This document shows positions 10,348 to 20,094 of a stretch of DNA of 64,000 bases, one piece after another. The notes beneath the pieces are model-generated. The model was not told the DNA's origin. It was given only the letters and a program-made list of their open reading frames with translations, and made no database searches. Source of the stretch: Mycetohabitans endofungorum (GTDB lineage Bacteria > Pseudomonadota > Gammaproteobacteria > Burkholderiales > Burkholderiaceae). The position numbers were made by a program, and so were the translations under genes. Where the stretch lies: contig NZ_CP132744.1 of assembly GCF_037477895.1 (NCBI RefSeq), forward strand, positions 496,001 to 560,000, in the 5' to 3' direction. The stretch's first letter is position 1; each line of letters begins with the position of its first letter.

Positions 10348-11361
10348 TCAGGCGTCGTCTTCGAGCTTGCGCTCGACCTTCAGCGGCGGCACCCAATCGG
10401 GGCGGGCGGCCTCTTGCTGAGCGGTGACGGTGCCGCGCGCATGCGCGCCGGCCACCTCGCCCAGCATCGGAAAGCCGAGTGCCTCCCGCGAATCGTAGTA
10501 CGCCTGCGCAATCAGCCGCGACAGCGCACGAATGCGGCCAATGTACGCGGCGCGCTCAGTCACGGAGATCGCCCCGCGAGCATCGAGCAGGTTGAACGTA
10601 TGCGCGGCCTTCAAGATCAACTCGTAGGCCGGCAGCGCAAGTCGTTGCTCGATAATGCGCCGGGCCTCACTCTCATACGCGTTGAAGAACGTGAACAGCA
10701 GCTCGGCATTTGATTGCTCAAAGTTGTATGTCGACTGCTCGACCTCGTTCTGGTGAAATACGTCGCCGTAGGTTAGCCGGCGCAGCACCTTGCCGGCCGG
10801 GCCATCCTCTTTCCATTCGGTCCATACCAGATCAAACACGTTCTCGACCTGCTGGAGATACATGGCCAGGCGCTCGATGCCGTACGTGATCTCGCCGAGC
10901 ACCGGCTTGCAATCGAGCCCGCCGACTTGCTGGAAGTACGTGAACTGCGTGATCTCCATGCCGTTGAGCCACACTTCCCACCCTAGGCCCCAAGCGCCCA
11001 GCGTCGGGTTCTCCCAGTCATCTTCGACAAAGCGCACATCGTTCTGCTTCAGGTCTAGTCCGAGCGCTTGCAGCGAGCCCAAGTACAGGTCCAAGATATT
11101 CTCTGGCGCTGGCTTGAGGACGACCTGATACTGGTAGTAGTGCTGCATCCGGTTGGGATTTTCGCCGTAGCGGCCATCCTTGGGACGCCGCGACGGCTGC
11201 ACATAGGCAGCGCGCCACGGCTCGGGACCAATCGCGCGCAGAAACGTTGCGGTGTGCGACGTGCCGGCGCCGACTTCCATGTCGTACGGTTGCAGGAGCG
11301 CGCAGCCCTGTTTGTCCCAGTAGGACTGCAGGGTCAGGATGATTTGCTGGAACGTGAGCAT
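10348..11361 (-). CDS. glyQ: Glycyl-tRNA synthetase, alpha subunit
   Basis: 337 residues from ATG 11361 ([20 protein letters not shown]). This is the catalytic class II subunit that activates glycine. Diagnostic pieces are [39 protein letters not shown], and [20 protein letters not shown]. The C-terminal tail is longer than in E. coli and charged. An in-frame extension to 11406 has no family support. Upstream, between 11362 and 11546, lies only short spacer DNA before the inserted acetyltransferase gene. Confidence 0.97.
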   Translation of the reverse strand: MLTFQQIILTLQSYWDKQGCALLQPYDMEVGAGTSHTATFLRAIGPEPWRAAYVQPSRRPKDGRYGENPNRMQHYYQYQVVLKPAPENILDLYLGSLQALGLDLKQNDVRFVEDDWENPTLGAWGLGWEVWLNGMEITQFTYFQQVGGLDCKPVLGEITYGIERLAMYLQQVENVFDLVWTEWKEDGPAGKVLRRLTYGDVFHQNEVEQSTYNFEQSNAELLFTFFNAYESEARRIIEQRLALPAYELILKAAHTFNLLDARGAISVTERAAYIGRIRALSRLIAQAYYDSREALGFPMLGEVAGAHARGTVTAQQEAARPDWVPPLKVERKLEDDA

Positions 11362-11546
11362 GAAATGCCTTTCAGGCGAAGCGTCTGGACGTGCGCACCG
11401 GCACACGCCGCCGCCCCGGGGGCAAGAAAAGTGCTAAAGGGGGAGATTTTAGCGGAAAAGGGCGCGGGACCGATCGCTTTGCCGCGTACCGGGGTCGCCC
11501 ACGCCTGCGGGCGCCCCCACGGCGCGGGACAGGGCACGTAGGCCGA

Positions 11547-12548
11547 TTAGGCAGGAGGGAGCTGGCCTCTCCAAGTGTGGATCGCAAAGTCGACCGCCTC
11601 ACGACCAGAGAAGAGCATGCTGCGTGCATTCCCCACGCTGAACGTCTTGATTGCCCCGCGGTCTTTCATCGCCCGGCCCACCGGTAGGAAGTGCTCGGAG
11701 TCAAGGAGGGCAGGGGCCTCGTAGACTGCCCATCGCCTGATACCGTTCTCGAGGATCGGCGAGCCTTCCCGCGTTTTTGGCCTGTTCGGCCACGCCCGTT
11801 GTTCTGCTAGGTGGAGCATCGTACAAACGTCGAAGTCTACGCCCAGAAGGAGAACGAAGGCGTCTGCGTCGTAGAGCTTGGCCAATGGTGACCTTTCACC
11901 AAGCGGGCTCTCGAGCGCATGGTCGGCTGTGATCTGATCGGCTCGCGGCCCAATTGCAGCAAACGAGCAGGTAGGGTGCAGGCTGCGGCGGGCGCCGGGC
12001 CAAGTACGAAATAGTTCAGCCACGGCGCCCATGTTGCGAGTCGGGGTGGTCGCCGGATCGTACGCCGGCATTTCTTCGCGAAGGGTCTCGACCCAGCTGG
12101 ATGGCACAGGCGGCGCTTCCCATTCTGCGGGATCGGTCAAATGGGCGGTGTGGGTTGGCATGACCAGTGTCCCGTTAGGCCCGACGCAGTCCATTAGCGC
12201 TTGAATGACGGCCACGGCTCCTCCGGCGACCCACCCAAGCGAGCTGAGGGACGAATGCACGAGGATTGTGCTACCTGCCGTCACGCCACCTTCCGCGAGC
12301 TGCCGGGCGAGACTCGATCGGGTTCGCGGCACAGGGGTTTTTAGGATGAGGTTATGTTCGGTCATCACGGAATTCGTCAATCGAGGCGCGTCCTGGAGCA
12401 CAGGCTGTTGGCTAAGGGGTTCATGCGTATCCGGCCTGGACTGCGCGCGTACTTGAGACATCAGCGCACCCAACGGCAACGCGAGTACGCCCTTGAAGAC
12501 AGATGACGTGAACGCGCGGCGGCAACCGCAAAAGAAAGGTCGTTTCAT
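11547..12548 (-). CDS. AAC(3)-type aminoglycoside N-acetyltransferase family protein
   Basis: 333 residues as read from ATG 12548. Residues 70-330 match the Antibiotic_NAT fold: GSTILVHSSLSSLGWVAGGA, GTLVMPTHTAHLTDPAEWE, PTRNMGAVAELFRTWPGA and RSLHPTCSFAAIGPRADQI, with the catalytic-site His region LHPTCSF, LLLGVDFDVCTMLHLAEQRA and the C-terminal GNARSMLFSGREAVDF. The first 36 residues look like a secretion signal (two Arg, then VFKGVLALPLGALM, then RAQ), which is unusual for a cytoplasmic enzyme; the alternative ATG at 12365 (MTEHNLILKTPVPRT) gives a normal family N-terminus. Actual aminoglycoside activity is not shown; related YokD-like proteins have unknown substrates. It interrupts the conserved lnt-glyQ order. 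Confidence 0.82.
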   Translation of the reverse strand: MKRPFFCGCRRAFTSSVFKGVLALPLGALMSQVRAQSRPDTHEPLSQQPVLQDAPRLTNSVMTEHNLILKTPVPRTRSSLARQLAEGGVTAGSTILVHSSLSSLGWVAGGAVAVIQALMDCVGPNGTLVMPTHTAHLTDPAEWEAPPVPSSWVETLREEMPAYDPATTPTRNMGAVAELFRTWPGARRSLHPTCSFAAIGPRADQITADHALESPLGERSPLAKLYDADAFVLLLGVDFDVCTMLHLAEQRAWPNRPKTREGSPILENGIRRWAVYEAPALLDSEHFLPVGRAMKDRGAIKTFSVGNARSMLFSGREAVDFAIHTWRGQLPPA

Positions 12549-12793
12549 GCTCGGCTCCTGTGTGGTTGATCGTTCAACGGCACGACAATCTTATCTTGTC
12601 ACGGTACTTGACCCCAAATATCGCGCGCGCTGTTGCAAGACTTGTTCTAGCTCATGCCAGTGCAAGCACTGATGCTGCCCAGTCCGCAAGGCGGGCTGGG
12701 CCGCCGGAACCACCATCGTTTTGCGGCGTTATCCGAACCTGAACTGGAATTCCCACCGCGCACAGAAAGGGCCCGGCCGGCCGCACTGCCTGA

Positions 12794-13042
12794 ATGATCG
12801 TCCTTGACACCCATGTCCTGTCGGAGTTGATACGCGCGCAGCCCGACGCAGGGGGCTGGCCTGGCTGGATCGCCAAGCGTCGCATGCGCTGTTGCTTACC
12901 GCGGTGACGGTGGCGCAATTGTAGTACGGCATCGAACGCTTGCCCGAAGGGCGGCGCAAAAGAGCTTTGCGTGACGCGGCGCGGGCAATGCTGGAGCAGG
13001 ACTTCCAACAACGCTGCGGGGAGAAGCGGCGTGCCTATTTGC
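12794..13042 (+). pseudogene. FitB/VapC-type PIN toxin, broken
   Basis: ATG 12794 opens MIVLDTHVLSELIRAQPDAG, the start of FitB-like PIN toxins with the first catalytic Asp. Soon after, the reading frame stops (TGA about 12905). The family sequence continues in another frame as WLDRQASHALLLTAVTVAQL, an in-frame TAG, then YGIERLPEGRRKRALRDAA and MLEQDFQQRC. So there is at least one frameshift plus a nonsense codon, and the C-terminus runs into the end of lnt. Upstream, a frame ending ALSEPELEFPPRTER... overlaps the ATG by 4 bp (ATGA), which suggests the tail of a lost antitoxin. Clearly inactive. Confidence 0.8.
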
Positions 13043-14684
13043 ATGGGCGGCCAGCGCGGGCGCCGCGTCCCATCCCAAACCCGATCGCCAACCCGACCAG
13101 CGATATGACCAATATGATGATATTGCCGGCTATGATGTAGGGCGTCATGCCACTGCGGCCTTGCACGCGTACGTCAAGGGCGCCCACTGTGAAGCGGCGC
13201 AATTGGGCCTTGACCGAGCCGTCTGCATCGATCATCGCGGTGGCACCCGTGTTGGTGGCGCGCAGCATCGGCCGCCCGGTCTCGAGCGCGCGCATCCGTG
13301 CCATCTGCAGGTGCTGATCCAGGGCAATCGTATTGCCAAACCAGCCGAGGTTCGTCGAGTTGACCAGCACGCTGGCGGGTTGCGGCTGGCTGCGCAGCGT
13401 GCGGGCGATCTCTTCGCCGAAAATGTCCTCGTAGCAGATATTCGGCGCGATTGACTGCCCATGCACGACGAACGGTGGCTGTATTGAGCCGCCGCGCGAG
13501 AAGTCGCCCAATGGCATCTTCATCATGTCGACGAACCACCGGAAGCCCCACGGGATGAACTCGCCGAATGGTACCAAGTGATGCTTGTCGTACCGGTATA
13601 GGCCCGACGATTCCGGCGTGATCCCGTACAGTGCGTTGGTCAAATTCTTCGGCCCGTTTTCGGTCATTGTTGTGCCGACCGCACCGAACAGGACCGATGT
13701 GTGTGTGGCGTCCACGAAGCGCCGTACCGCCGTGCCGAACTCGGGCGGCGCTTCATACAGTGGCAATGGGATTGCAGTTTCGGGCGTTATGACCAGATCG
13801 GCCGGCTTTTCCGTGATGAGCTGCTGGTACAGTGTAATGGCGTGATGGATGCCGACCGGATCGAATTTCATGCTCTGCCCGACGTTGCCTTGAAGCAGGC
13901 GTACTGACAATGCGGGCCCGCTCGGCTGGGTCCACGTCACGCGCGCGAGCAGCATGCCGCAAACGAGCAGCCCTGAAGCAACGGCGGCGGGCACGAGCCA
14001 CGTGACCGCACTGCGCGCCCCACCAATACGCATGGCTGCCTGTATGATCAACGCGCCGACGAGCGCGAGGATCCAGCCCACCCCGTAGACGCCGACGAGC
14101 GGCGCGAAGCCGGCTAGTGGTCCGTCAATTTGCGCGTATCCGCTTGCGAGCCACGGAAAGCCAGTGAAGACGGTCCCGCGCAACCATTCGCCCAACGTCC
14201 ACGCGCAGGCGAACGCCACGCTCGCATGCCAACTGGGCGTCAACGTCGCGCATTGCCCGCGCGGTGCGCGACATAAATGCCATAGTCCGGCCGAAAACGC
14301 CGGATAAAGGGCCAGATAGAGCGAGAACAGCACGACGGCGGCACCGGCCATGAGCGCGGGCATGTAGCCATAGAAATGCATGCTCACATATAACCACCAC
14401 ACCCCGCTGACGAATTGACCGAAACCGAATGCGCCACCGGTGAGCAACGCGCCGCGCAGCGTGCGGGTGCGCGAAACGAGCCAGAACGCACAGGCGAAGA
14501 TCGCTACCTCAAGCCAGCCGCCGTGTGGCGTGGGCGCGAACGCAAGCGTATTTAGCGCGCCGATTGTGCCTGCCAGCGTCAAATGCAGTACCGCCGCACG
14601 ACGGCTGCGCGACGCGTGTTGCAATGGCGGGAAGCCAGGTGAGGCAGCGCGCGGCGCGGGATCGGCGATCGGTTTATCGACCAT
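13035..14684 (-). CDS. lnt: Apolipoprotein N-acyltransferase
   Basis: 549 residues. The last step of lipoprotein maturation: it adds a third acyl chain to the N-terminal cysteine in the inner membrane. The N-terminal half has several membrane helices (GAFGFGQFVSGVWWLYVSMH, WILALVGALIIQAAM). The C-terminal half is a nitrilase domain with catalytic Glu in VITPETAIPLP, Lys after NGPK, and Cys in APNICYEDIFGEEI. One C-terminal helix (IIAGNIIILVISLVGLAIGF) follows. Its 3' end overlaps the dead PIN gene. Confidence 0.95.
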   Translation of the reverse strand: MVDKPIADPAPRAASPGFPPLQHASRSRRAAVLHLTLAGTIGALNTLAFAPTPHGGWLEVAIFACAFWLVSRTRTLRGALLTGGAFGFGQFVSGVWWLYVSMHFYGYMPALMAGAAVVLFSLYLALYPAFSAGLWHLCRAPRGQCATLTPSWHASVAFACAWTLGEWLRGTVFTGFPWLASGYAQIDGPLAGFAPLVGVYGVGWILALVGALIIQAAMRIGGARSAVTWLVPAAVASGLLVCGMLLARVTWTQPSGPALSVRLLQGNVGQSMKFDPVGIHHAITLYQQLITEKPADLVITPETAIPLPLYEAPPEFGTAVRRFVDATHTSVLFGAVGTTMTENGPKNLTNALYGITPESSGLYRYDKHHLVPFGEFIPWGFRWFVDMMKMPLGDFSRGGSIQPPFVVHGQSIAPNICYEDIFGEEIARTLRSQPQPASVLVNSTNLGWFGNTIALDQHLQMARMRALETGRPMLRATNTGATAMIDADGSVKAQLRRFTVGALDVRVQGRSGMTPYIIAGNIIILVISLVGLAIGFGMGRGARAGRPCK

Positions 14685-14725
14685 CTGTCGGTATAGGAAA
14701 GACGTGCGTGGGGGTTGCCCTGAGT

Positions 14726-15616
14726 TTAATGATCATCGCGGTCGCGGGCCGCGAGCGCGCCAGCTGGCACGTGCTTAGCAAGCAGCATATGGACCTGTCG
14801 CGCGTCGCCACGCAGAATTTCAAACACGAAGTCGTCGATGCGCACTTTTTCGCCACGGTGCGGCACGCGGCCGAAGCGGTGCGTGACCAAGCCGCCGATC
14901 GTGTCGACCTCGTCATCGCAGTAGTGCGTGCCGAACGTCTCATTGAACTGCTCGATCTCGGTCAGCGCACGTACCCGGTAGCGGCCGTCCGGCGTCGCGA
15001 TGATGTTGCCTTCCTCTTCGTCAAAGTCATATTCGTCCTCGATGTCACCGACGATCTGCTCGAGTACGTCTTCAATGGTGATCAATCCGGCGACACCGCC
15101 GTATTCGTCTACGACGATCGCAATATGGTTGTGGTTCGCGCGAAAGTCGTGCAACAGCACGTTCAGGCGCTTGGACTCGGGAATGAACACGGCGGGGCGC
15201 AACATGCCGCGCACGTCGAATTCCTCTTCCGCGTAGTAGCGCAGCAGGTCCTTCGCGAGCAGGATGCCGATCACGTTGTCGCGATTGCCATCGTACACCG
15301 GGTAGCGCGAGTGCGCTTTCTCCAGCACGAATGGAATAAACTGATCGGGGCTGTCGGCGATGTTGATCGCATCCATCTGCGCCCGGGGCACCATGATGTC
15401 GCGGGCGCACAGGTCAGCGACCTGGAACACGCCCTCGATCATCGATAGCGAGTCGGCGTCGATCAGGTTGCGTGCGTGTGCGTCCTGCAGGATTTCGAGC
15501 AACTCCGCACGGGATTCCGGCTCGGGCGAGATGAGATCGGTCAAGCGCTCCAGCAGCGAGCGCGGTTTGTCTGGATGTTTCGAGTGACTTTTCCGACTGG
15601 GATACGGGTCGTTCAT
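14726..15616 (-). CDS. corC: CorC/HlyC-family CBS-domain protein
   Basis: 296 residues from ATG 15616. Two CBS domains (RDIMVPRAQMDAINIADSPD, and the second around HNHIAIVVDEYGGVAGLITI) and a C-terminal CorC_HlyC domain (EFNETFGTHYCDDEVDTIGG) are present, without the membrane domain of longer relatives. The family is linked to magnesium and cobalt efflux; the cytosolic short form is coupled to lnt in many proteobacteria. Located 41 bp upstream of lnt, so cotranscription is likely. A longer reading to 15892 is not supported. Confidence 0.92.
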   Translation of the reverse strand: MNDPYPSRKSHSKHPDKPRSLLERLTDLISPEPESRAELLEILQDAHARNLIDADSLSMIEGVFQVADLCARDIMVPRAQMDAINIADSPDQFIPFVLEKAHSRYPVYDGNRDNVIGILLAKDLLRYYAEEEFDVRGMLRPAVFIPESKRLNVLLHDFRANHNHIAIVVDEYGGVAGLITIEDVLEQIVGDIEDEYDFDEEEGNIIATPDGRYRVRALTEIEQFNETFGTHYCDDEVDTIGGLVTHRFGRVPHRGEKVRIDDFVFEILRGDARQVHMLLAKHVPAGALAARDRDDH

Positions 15617-15668
15617 TTTCAAGCGTCCCGCGGGACTGGACGCGCGATGGAGATAAACAAAGGATACA

Positions 15669-16460
15669 CTAACCGAAATGCGCGTCTGTGACGCCGCGCA
15701 CGATGGTAGTGGTTGCTGACCGGACGCCGTTGCCCGAGCAGCGCCCGAGCATTTTCTCGAGCGCGACATCGGGGATTTTGTGCGCCCGCAGCGCCTCGAC
15801 GGTGCGCGCGACGTAGTCATAAGTGGTGCCGTAGCGGCCGCTTGCCCGGGCGAGCACGATACGCATGACGTCGTCCGACACGCGGCCAGCATAGGTTGCC
15901 GCTTCGCGGCGCATCACGAATGCCAGCGCGCGTACATCGCGCCCGTCATCGAGCATGCAGCGCAGCCACGCGGGACGGTACGAGCCCATCGACATTTCAC
16001 GCCGCCACAGCACCTGCAGGTGCGGCATCGCACTGTGCCCATCGAGCCGGAACGCAATGCCCGGGCAGCAGCCGCCACGGTCCAGCGCGAGCACCAGGCC
16101 GGGCAGTTCGGGGGTGCCACGGTTCATCCGCGACCACAGGTATAGGCCCCGGTGATAGCCCATCACGCGTGCGCGGCACGATTCGACTGTTGGCAGACCG
16201 GGATTCCAAATCAACGATCCATAGCCGAACAGCCACAAGTCGCTCGCGCGGTCCCAATGCACCAGCGTATGTTCGATCGATGCCGCCAGTTCCGCGTCCG
16301 TCAGCAGCCGTGCATCGCCGATCGTGGGCGGATAACCCGGCACCGCCCCGGGCGGCACGGCACTGGTGCGCACGGCCGGCGTGTGGGGGCACGGCGGCGC
16401 CGGTGCATCGTGCTCGCGTTCGTCAGGTTCGGCGTGGTTGCCACGTTCGTCTTGCATCAT
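15669..16460 (-). CDS. ChaC-like gamma-glutamylcyclotransferase
   Basis: 263 residues from the first of two adjacent ATGs (16460 or 16457). The ChaC fold starts with LWLFGYGSLIWNPG, the glutathione-binding YGSL loop, and includes the catalytic Glu region and RVMGYHRGLYLWSRMNRGTP, then LDRGGCCPGIAFRL. Such enzymes release 5-oxoproline and Cys-Gly from glutathione in the cytosol. The N-terminal 45 residues are Pro/Ala-rich and variable. It lies between ybeY and corC, 25 bp after ybeY. Substrate preference cannot be read from the sequence. Confidence 0.9.
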   Translation of the reverse strand: MMQDERGNHAEPDEREHDAPAPPCPHTPAVRTSAVPPGAVPGYPPTIGDARLLTDAELAASIEHTLVHWDRASDLWLFGYGSLIWNPGLPTVESCRARVMGYHRGLYLWSRMNRGTPELPGLVLALDRGGCCPGIAFRLDGHSAMPHLQVLWRREMSMGSYRPAWLRCMLDDGRDVRALAFVMRREAATYAGRVSDDVMRIVLARASGRYGTTYDYVARTVEALRAHKIPDVALEKMLGRCSGNGVRSATTTIVRGVTDAHFG

Positions 16461-16485
16461 TCTCGGTAGGCAGGCTGTGGCTTGT

Positions 16486-16959
16486 TTAGCCCTGTTGCGC
16501 GTACGGGTCCGGATAGCCGAGCCGCGCCAGAATATCGGTTTCAATCGATTCCATCTCCTGCGCCTGCTCGTCATCTTCGTGATCGTAACCCTGCGCGTGC
16601 AGCACGCCGTGCACGATGAGGTGCGCGTAGTGTGCGTCCAGCGGCTTGTGCTGTTCGCGCGCCTCGCTTTCGACCACCGGGCAACAGAGCACCAGGTCGC
16701 CGCTGACCGACTCATTATCCGATTCCCCGTACGCGAACGTGAGCACGTTCGTTGGGTAGTCCTTGCCGCGATAGCTACGGTTCAGCGCGCGGCCTTCTTG
16801 CTCGTCGACGAAACGGATTGTCAACTCAGCGGGCGCGAAGAGCGCGGCGCGGACCCAACCGGCGATCCTAGCGCGCGGCAGCAACGCCTTATGGGCGGCG
16901 AACGCCTTGGCCGGGAACTGCACGCTGAGCGTGAGCTTCGGGGCAGGGGGCGCGTTCAT
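16486..16959 (-). CDS. ybeY: Endoribonuclease YbeY
   Basis: 157 residues. A single-strand endoribonuclease in 16S rRNA maturation and ribosome quality control. The zinc site [15 protein letters not shown] has the three histidines in the H-X3-H-X5-H pattern, and [20 protein letters not shown] is the conserved upstream block. Its ATG overlaps the phoH stop by 4 bp, showing translational coupling. Confidence 0.95.
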   Translation of the reverse strand: MNAPPAPKLTLSVQFPAKAFAAHKALLPRARIAGWVRAALFAPAELTIRFVDEQEGRALNRSYRGKDYPTNVLTFAYGESDNESVSGDLVLCCPVVESEAREQHKPLDAHYAHLIVHGVLHAQGYDHEDDEQAQEMESIETDILARLGYPDPYAQQG

Positions 16960-18104
16960 GCCGGATGCGCGCCGTCCGGATGGCGCTTGGCGTGTGCATC
17001 GTAGGCCTCGACGATGCGTGCGACCAGCGGATGCCGCACCACGTCGGCACTCGTGAAATGCGTCAGCGCGATACCGCGCACGTTGTGCAGTACCTGTTGT
17101 GCCTCCACCAGTCCGCTCTTGTTGCCCCGCGGTAGGTCGATCTGCGTGATGTCGCCGGTGATCACCGCTTTGGACCCGAAGCCGATGCGCGTGAGAAACA
17201 TCTTCATCTGCTCGGGCGTGGTGTTCTGCGCCTCGTCCAGGATGATGAACGCGTGATTCAATGTGCGCCCGCGCATGTACGCGAGCGGCGCGATTTCGAT
17301 CATCTGGCGCTCAAACATCTTGGCCGTCTTATCAAAGCCGAGCAGGTCGTACAGCGCGTCGTATAACGGGCGCAGGTACGGGTCGACCTTCTGCGCGAGG
17401 TCGCCGGGCAGGAAGCCGAGCCGCTCGCCGGCCTCGACTGCCGGACGCGTCAACACGATCCGCTTGACCTGGTCTCGTTCCAGCGCGTCGACCGCGCAGG
17501 CGACCGCCAGGTACGTCTTGCCGGTGCCGGCCGGTCCAACCCCGAACGTCACATCGTGCTGCAGAATCTGCTTCAGATAATCGCGCTGCGCTGGCGTACG
17601 TCCGCGCAGGTCGGCGCGCCGCGTGTACAGCGTTGGTCCGCGTTCGTCGTCGAGCAGGTCGGCGTCGGCTGATCCATCGAAGGGATGGTCGGGATCGCCG
17701 CGTAGGCGCAACGGCGCTGCCTCATCCCGCGTCGCGTCGGCACCTGCAGCCGGCTGCGGCTCGGTGCCTTCGGCACCCGCCGCGCGGGTGCTGCCGCGGC
17801 TGGCGGCGCGGCCCAGAGCGCGTGCCGGGTGCTCGGCACTGTAGCGCGCCTCGACCAGCGCGAGTTGAATATCGTCGACGGACAGCGGGTCGCGTGCGAG
17901 ATTGTAGAAGTTCTCCAGCGCGGTCAGAGCGACTTTTGCGGCGCGGCCGCGAACCGTGATTCGGTGGCCGCGGCGAGACAGTGTCACATCGAGCGCCTGC
18001 TCGATCTGGCGCAGGTTTTCGTCGAGCGGACCGCACAGGTTTGCCAGTCGCGTGTTGTCGTCGCGAGGCGCGGTGAACTCGAGCGTGGGCAGAGGTGTCT
18101 TCAA
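16956..18104 (-). CDS. ybeZ: PhoH-like ATPase (YbeZ)
   Basis: 382 residues. A predicted RNA-associated NTPase that partners YbeY. Walker A is [20 protein letters not shown], Walker [21 protein letters not shown], preceded by [18 protein letters not shown]. An N-terminal KH-like region ([17 protein letters not shown]) may bind RNA. Between them is an Ala/Gly-rich low-complexity insert of about 50 residues (near position 110-160). It lies 22 bp downstream of miaB and overlaps ybeY. Confidence 0.95.
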   Translation of the reverse strand: MKTPLPTLEFTAPRDDNTRLANLCGPLDENLRQIEQALDVTLSRRGHRITVRGRAAKVALTALENFYNLARDPLSVDDIQLALVEARYSAEHPARALGRAASRGSTRAAGAEGTEPQPAAGADATRDEAAPLRLRGDPDHPFDGSADADLLDDERGPTLYTRRADLRGRTPAQRDYLKQILQHDVTFGVGPAGTGKTYLAVACAVDALERDQVKRIVLTRPAVEAGERLGFLPGDLAQKVDPYLRPLYDALYDLLGFDKTAKMFERQMIEIAPLAYMRGRTLNHAFIILDEAQNTTPEQMKMFLTRIGFGSKAVITGDITQIDLPRGNKSGLVEAQQVLHNVRGIALTHFTSADVVRHPLVARIVEAYDAHAKRHPDGAHPA

Positions 18105-18126
18105 GATGCGTGAGAATGGGCGCCGG

Positions 18127-19488
18127 TCAATGCGTGCTTGCTGGCGTTAGCGCGAGTTCCCCGCGCAGTGAATGCGGATAGGCGTGGACAATCTCGACGT
18201 CGACCATCTGGCCGAGCAGGCGGGCGTGCGAAGCCTGCGGCGCCGGAAAGTTCACCACGCGGTTGTTTTCAGTGCGTCCGGCTAACTCGTTCGGATCCTT
18301 GCGGGCCGAGCGCTCGACCAGGATGCGCTGCACGGTGCCGACCATCGATTCGCTAATCTTCGCCGCGTGTGCTTCGATCGCGGCCTGCAATTGCTGAAGC
18401 CGCGCAAGCTTCACGTCGCGCGGCGTGTCATCATGCAGGGTCGCGGCCGGCGTGCCGGGGCGCGGACTGAAAATGAACGAGAAGCTGGTGTCGTATTGCA
18501 CTTCGTCGATCAGCTTCATTGTCTTGGCATGGTCGTCGTCGGTCTCACCAGGGAACCCGACGATAAAGTCGGTCGATAACGAGAGCTGCGGCCGGATCGC
18601 GCGCAGCCGCCGCACGATCGACTTGTACTCGAGTACCGTATAGCCGCGCTTCATCGCCATCAGGATCCGGTCCGAGCCGTGCTGTACCGGCAGGTGCAGG
18701 TGGCTCACCAGCTTGGGCACGCTTTCGTACGTATCGATCAGCCGTTGCGAAAATTCCTTCGGGTGCGACGTCGTGTAGCGAATCCGCTCGATTCCCGGGA
18801 TCTCCGCGACGTACTCAATCAGCATCGAAAAATCCGCGATCTCGGCGGTGCCGGCGCTGAGCGCACCCCGATAGGCGTTCACGTTCTGCCCGAGTAGCGT
18901 GACCTCGCGCACGCCCTGGTCCGCCAGGCCAGCCACCTCGGTTAGCACGTCGTCCAGTGGGCGGGATACCTCTTCGCCGCGCGTGTACGGCACGACGCAG
19001 TAGCTACAGTACTTGCTGCAGCCTTCCATGATCGATACGAACGCGGTGGGGCCTTCAACGCGCGGCGGTGGTAAGTTGTCGAATTTCTCGATCTCCGGAA
19101 ACGAGATGTCGACTTGCGCGTGGCCGCTCGCGCGCCGCGCATCGATCATCGCGGGTAGCCGATGCAGCGTCTGCGGGCCGAACACGAGATCGACGTAGGG
19201 CGCGCGCGCGACGATCGCCGCGCCTTCCTGGCTGGCGACGCAGCCGCCGACGCCGATCAGCAGGTCGGGGCGCGCCTGCTTGAGTTCGCGCACCCGGCCT
19301 AGGTCAGAAAAGACCTTTTCCTGCGCCTTTTCGCGAATCGAGCAGGTGTTGAACAGGATGACGTCCGCGTCTTCCGGGGAGTCGGTTTTGACAAGACCTT
19401 CGGCCGCGCCAAGTACGTCGACCATCTTGTCGGAATCGTACTCGTTCATTTGGCAGCCAAAAGTCTTTATATAGACTTTTTTGGGCAT
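18127..19488 (-). CDS. miaB: tRNA-2-methylthio-N6-isopentenyladenosine synthase MiaB
   Basis: 453 residues. A radical-SAM methylthiotransferase that adds a methylthio group to i6A37 of tRNAs reading UNN codons. The N-terminal UPF0004 domain ([40 protein letters not shown]) gives three cysteines for one cluster; the radical-SAM Cys triplet is in [19 protein letters not shown]; a C-terminal TRAM domain ends the protein. First gene of the minus-strand run. Confidence 0.97.
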   Translation of the reverse strand: MPKKVYIKTFGCQMNEYDSDKMVDVLGAAEGLVKTDSPEDADVILFNTCSIREKAQEKVFSDLGRVRELKQARPDLLIGVGGCVASQEGAAIVARAPYVDLVFGPQTLHRLPAMIDARRASGHAQVDISFPEIEKFDNLPPPRVEGPTAFVSIMEGCSKYCSYCVVPYTRGEEVSRPLDDVLTEVAGLADQGVREVTLLGQNVNAYRGALSAGTAEIADFSMLIEYVAEIPGIERIRYTTSHPKEFSQRLIDTYESVPKLVSHLHLPVQHGSDRILMAMKRGYTVLEYKSIVRRLRAIRPQLSLSTDFIVGFPGETDDDHAKTMKLIDEVQYDTSFSFIFSPRPGTPAATLHDDTPRDVKLARLQQLQAAIEAHAAKISESMVGTVQRILVERSARKDPNELAGRTENNRVVNFPAPQASHARLLGQMVDVEIVHAYPHSLRGELALTPASTH

Positions 19489-19537
19489 AGTGTCGCCGTT
19501 CGCAGTCGTTTATCTGGGGGCGGGGAAGAATCTGGAA

Positions 19538-19785
19538 TTATACGCCTAGCCGGTGACATCCCTCATGTCGGCGAAGGGTGCCGGCAAAACGATCCGCCAG
19601 GAAGTCGAGCAGCAAGCGCAGCCGCGGCGATCGGTATCGGTTGTGGTGGGCGATCGCGTTCAGCGGCGCGGATGACCGTGCCATGCCGGCATCACGATTT
19701 GCAGGTGGCCTGCGCGCACGTCGCTGCCAATATCTTAGATCGACTTGTACGCGATGTCATAGCCACGCTGCCGTCGCTTTGAGCG
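19538..19785 (-). pseudogene. LysR-family regulator, C-terminal remnant
   Basis: Read on the minus strand, GYDIAYKSI, a stop, DIGSDVRAGHLQIVMPAWHG, then after a frame change PLNAIAHHNRYRSPRLRLLL and DFLADRFAGTLR. These are the final strands and helix of the LysR effector domain, in order, split by one stop and one frameshift. The DNA-binding half is missing. The upstream end abuts an MFS remnant pointing the other way, so the N-terminal halves of both genes were lost in one deletion. Confidence 0.75.
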
Positions 19786-20094
19786 ACGGTCACAACGGTG
19801 TTCGCGTGGGGTATCGTTGCTTTTGCCACTGTACCGCCGCTGCAAATGCGCGTGGTTGAGAAGGCGCACGTGGCGCCGAACTCTCGTCTCCACGCTCAAT
19901 ATCGACGCGTTCGACTTCGGCAATGCGGGTGCGGCATGGCTTGGTGGTGGTGATCACCCACGGCGGCGGGTTTGACTGCGCTGCCGTGGGCCGTCGCAAC
20001 CGTTGCGTTGGCGGCGCTCGCGGTGACGTTGCTCGTCGCCGGCGTCGGGCATCGCGCCGCGCGTATCGGCCGCGCGAACCCCTGCGCCAGTTAG
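19786..20094 (+). pseudogene. MFS transporter, C-terminal remnant
   Basis: On the plus strand the frames give FAWGIVAFATVPPLQMRVVE, then shifted LVSTLNIDAFDFGNAGAAWL, then shifted again ITHGGG and GLTALPWAVATVALAALAVT, ending in a basic tail and TAG at 20092-20094. This is the end of an AraJ/DHA1-type major facilitator permease (last two or three membrane helices) with at least two frameshifts. The stop overlaps the ribB stop on the other strand. Not functional. Confidence 0.75.
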
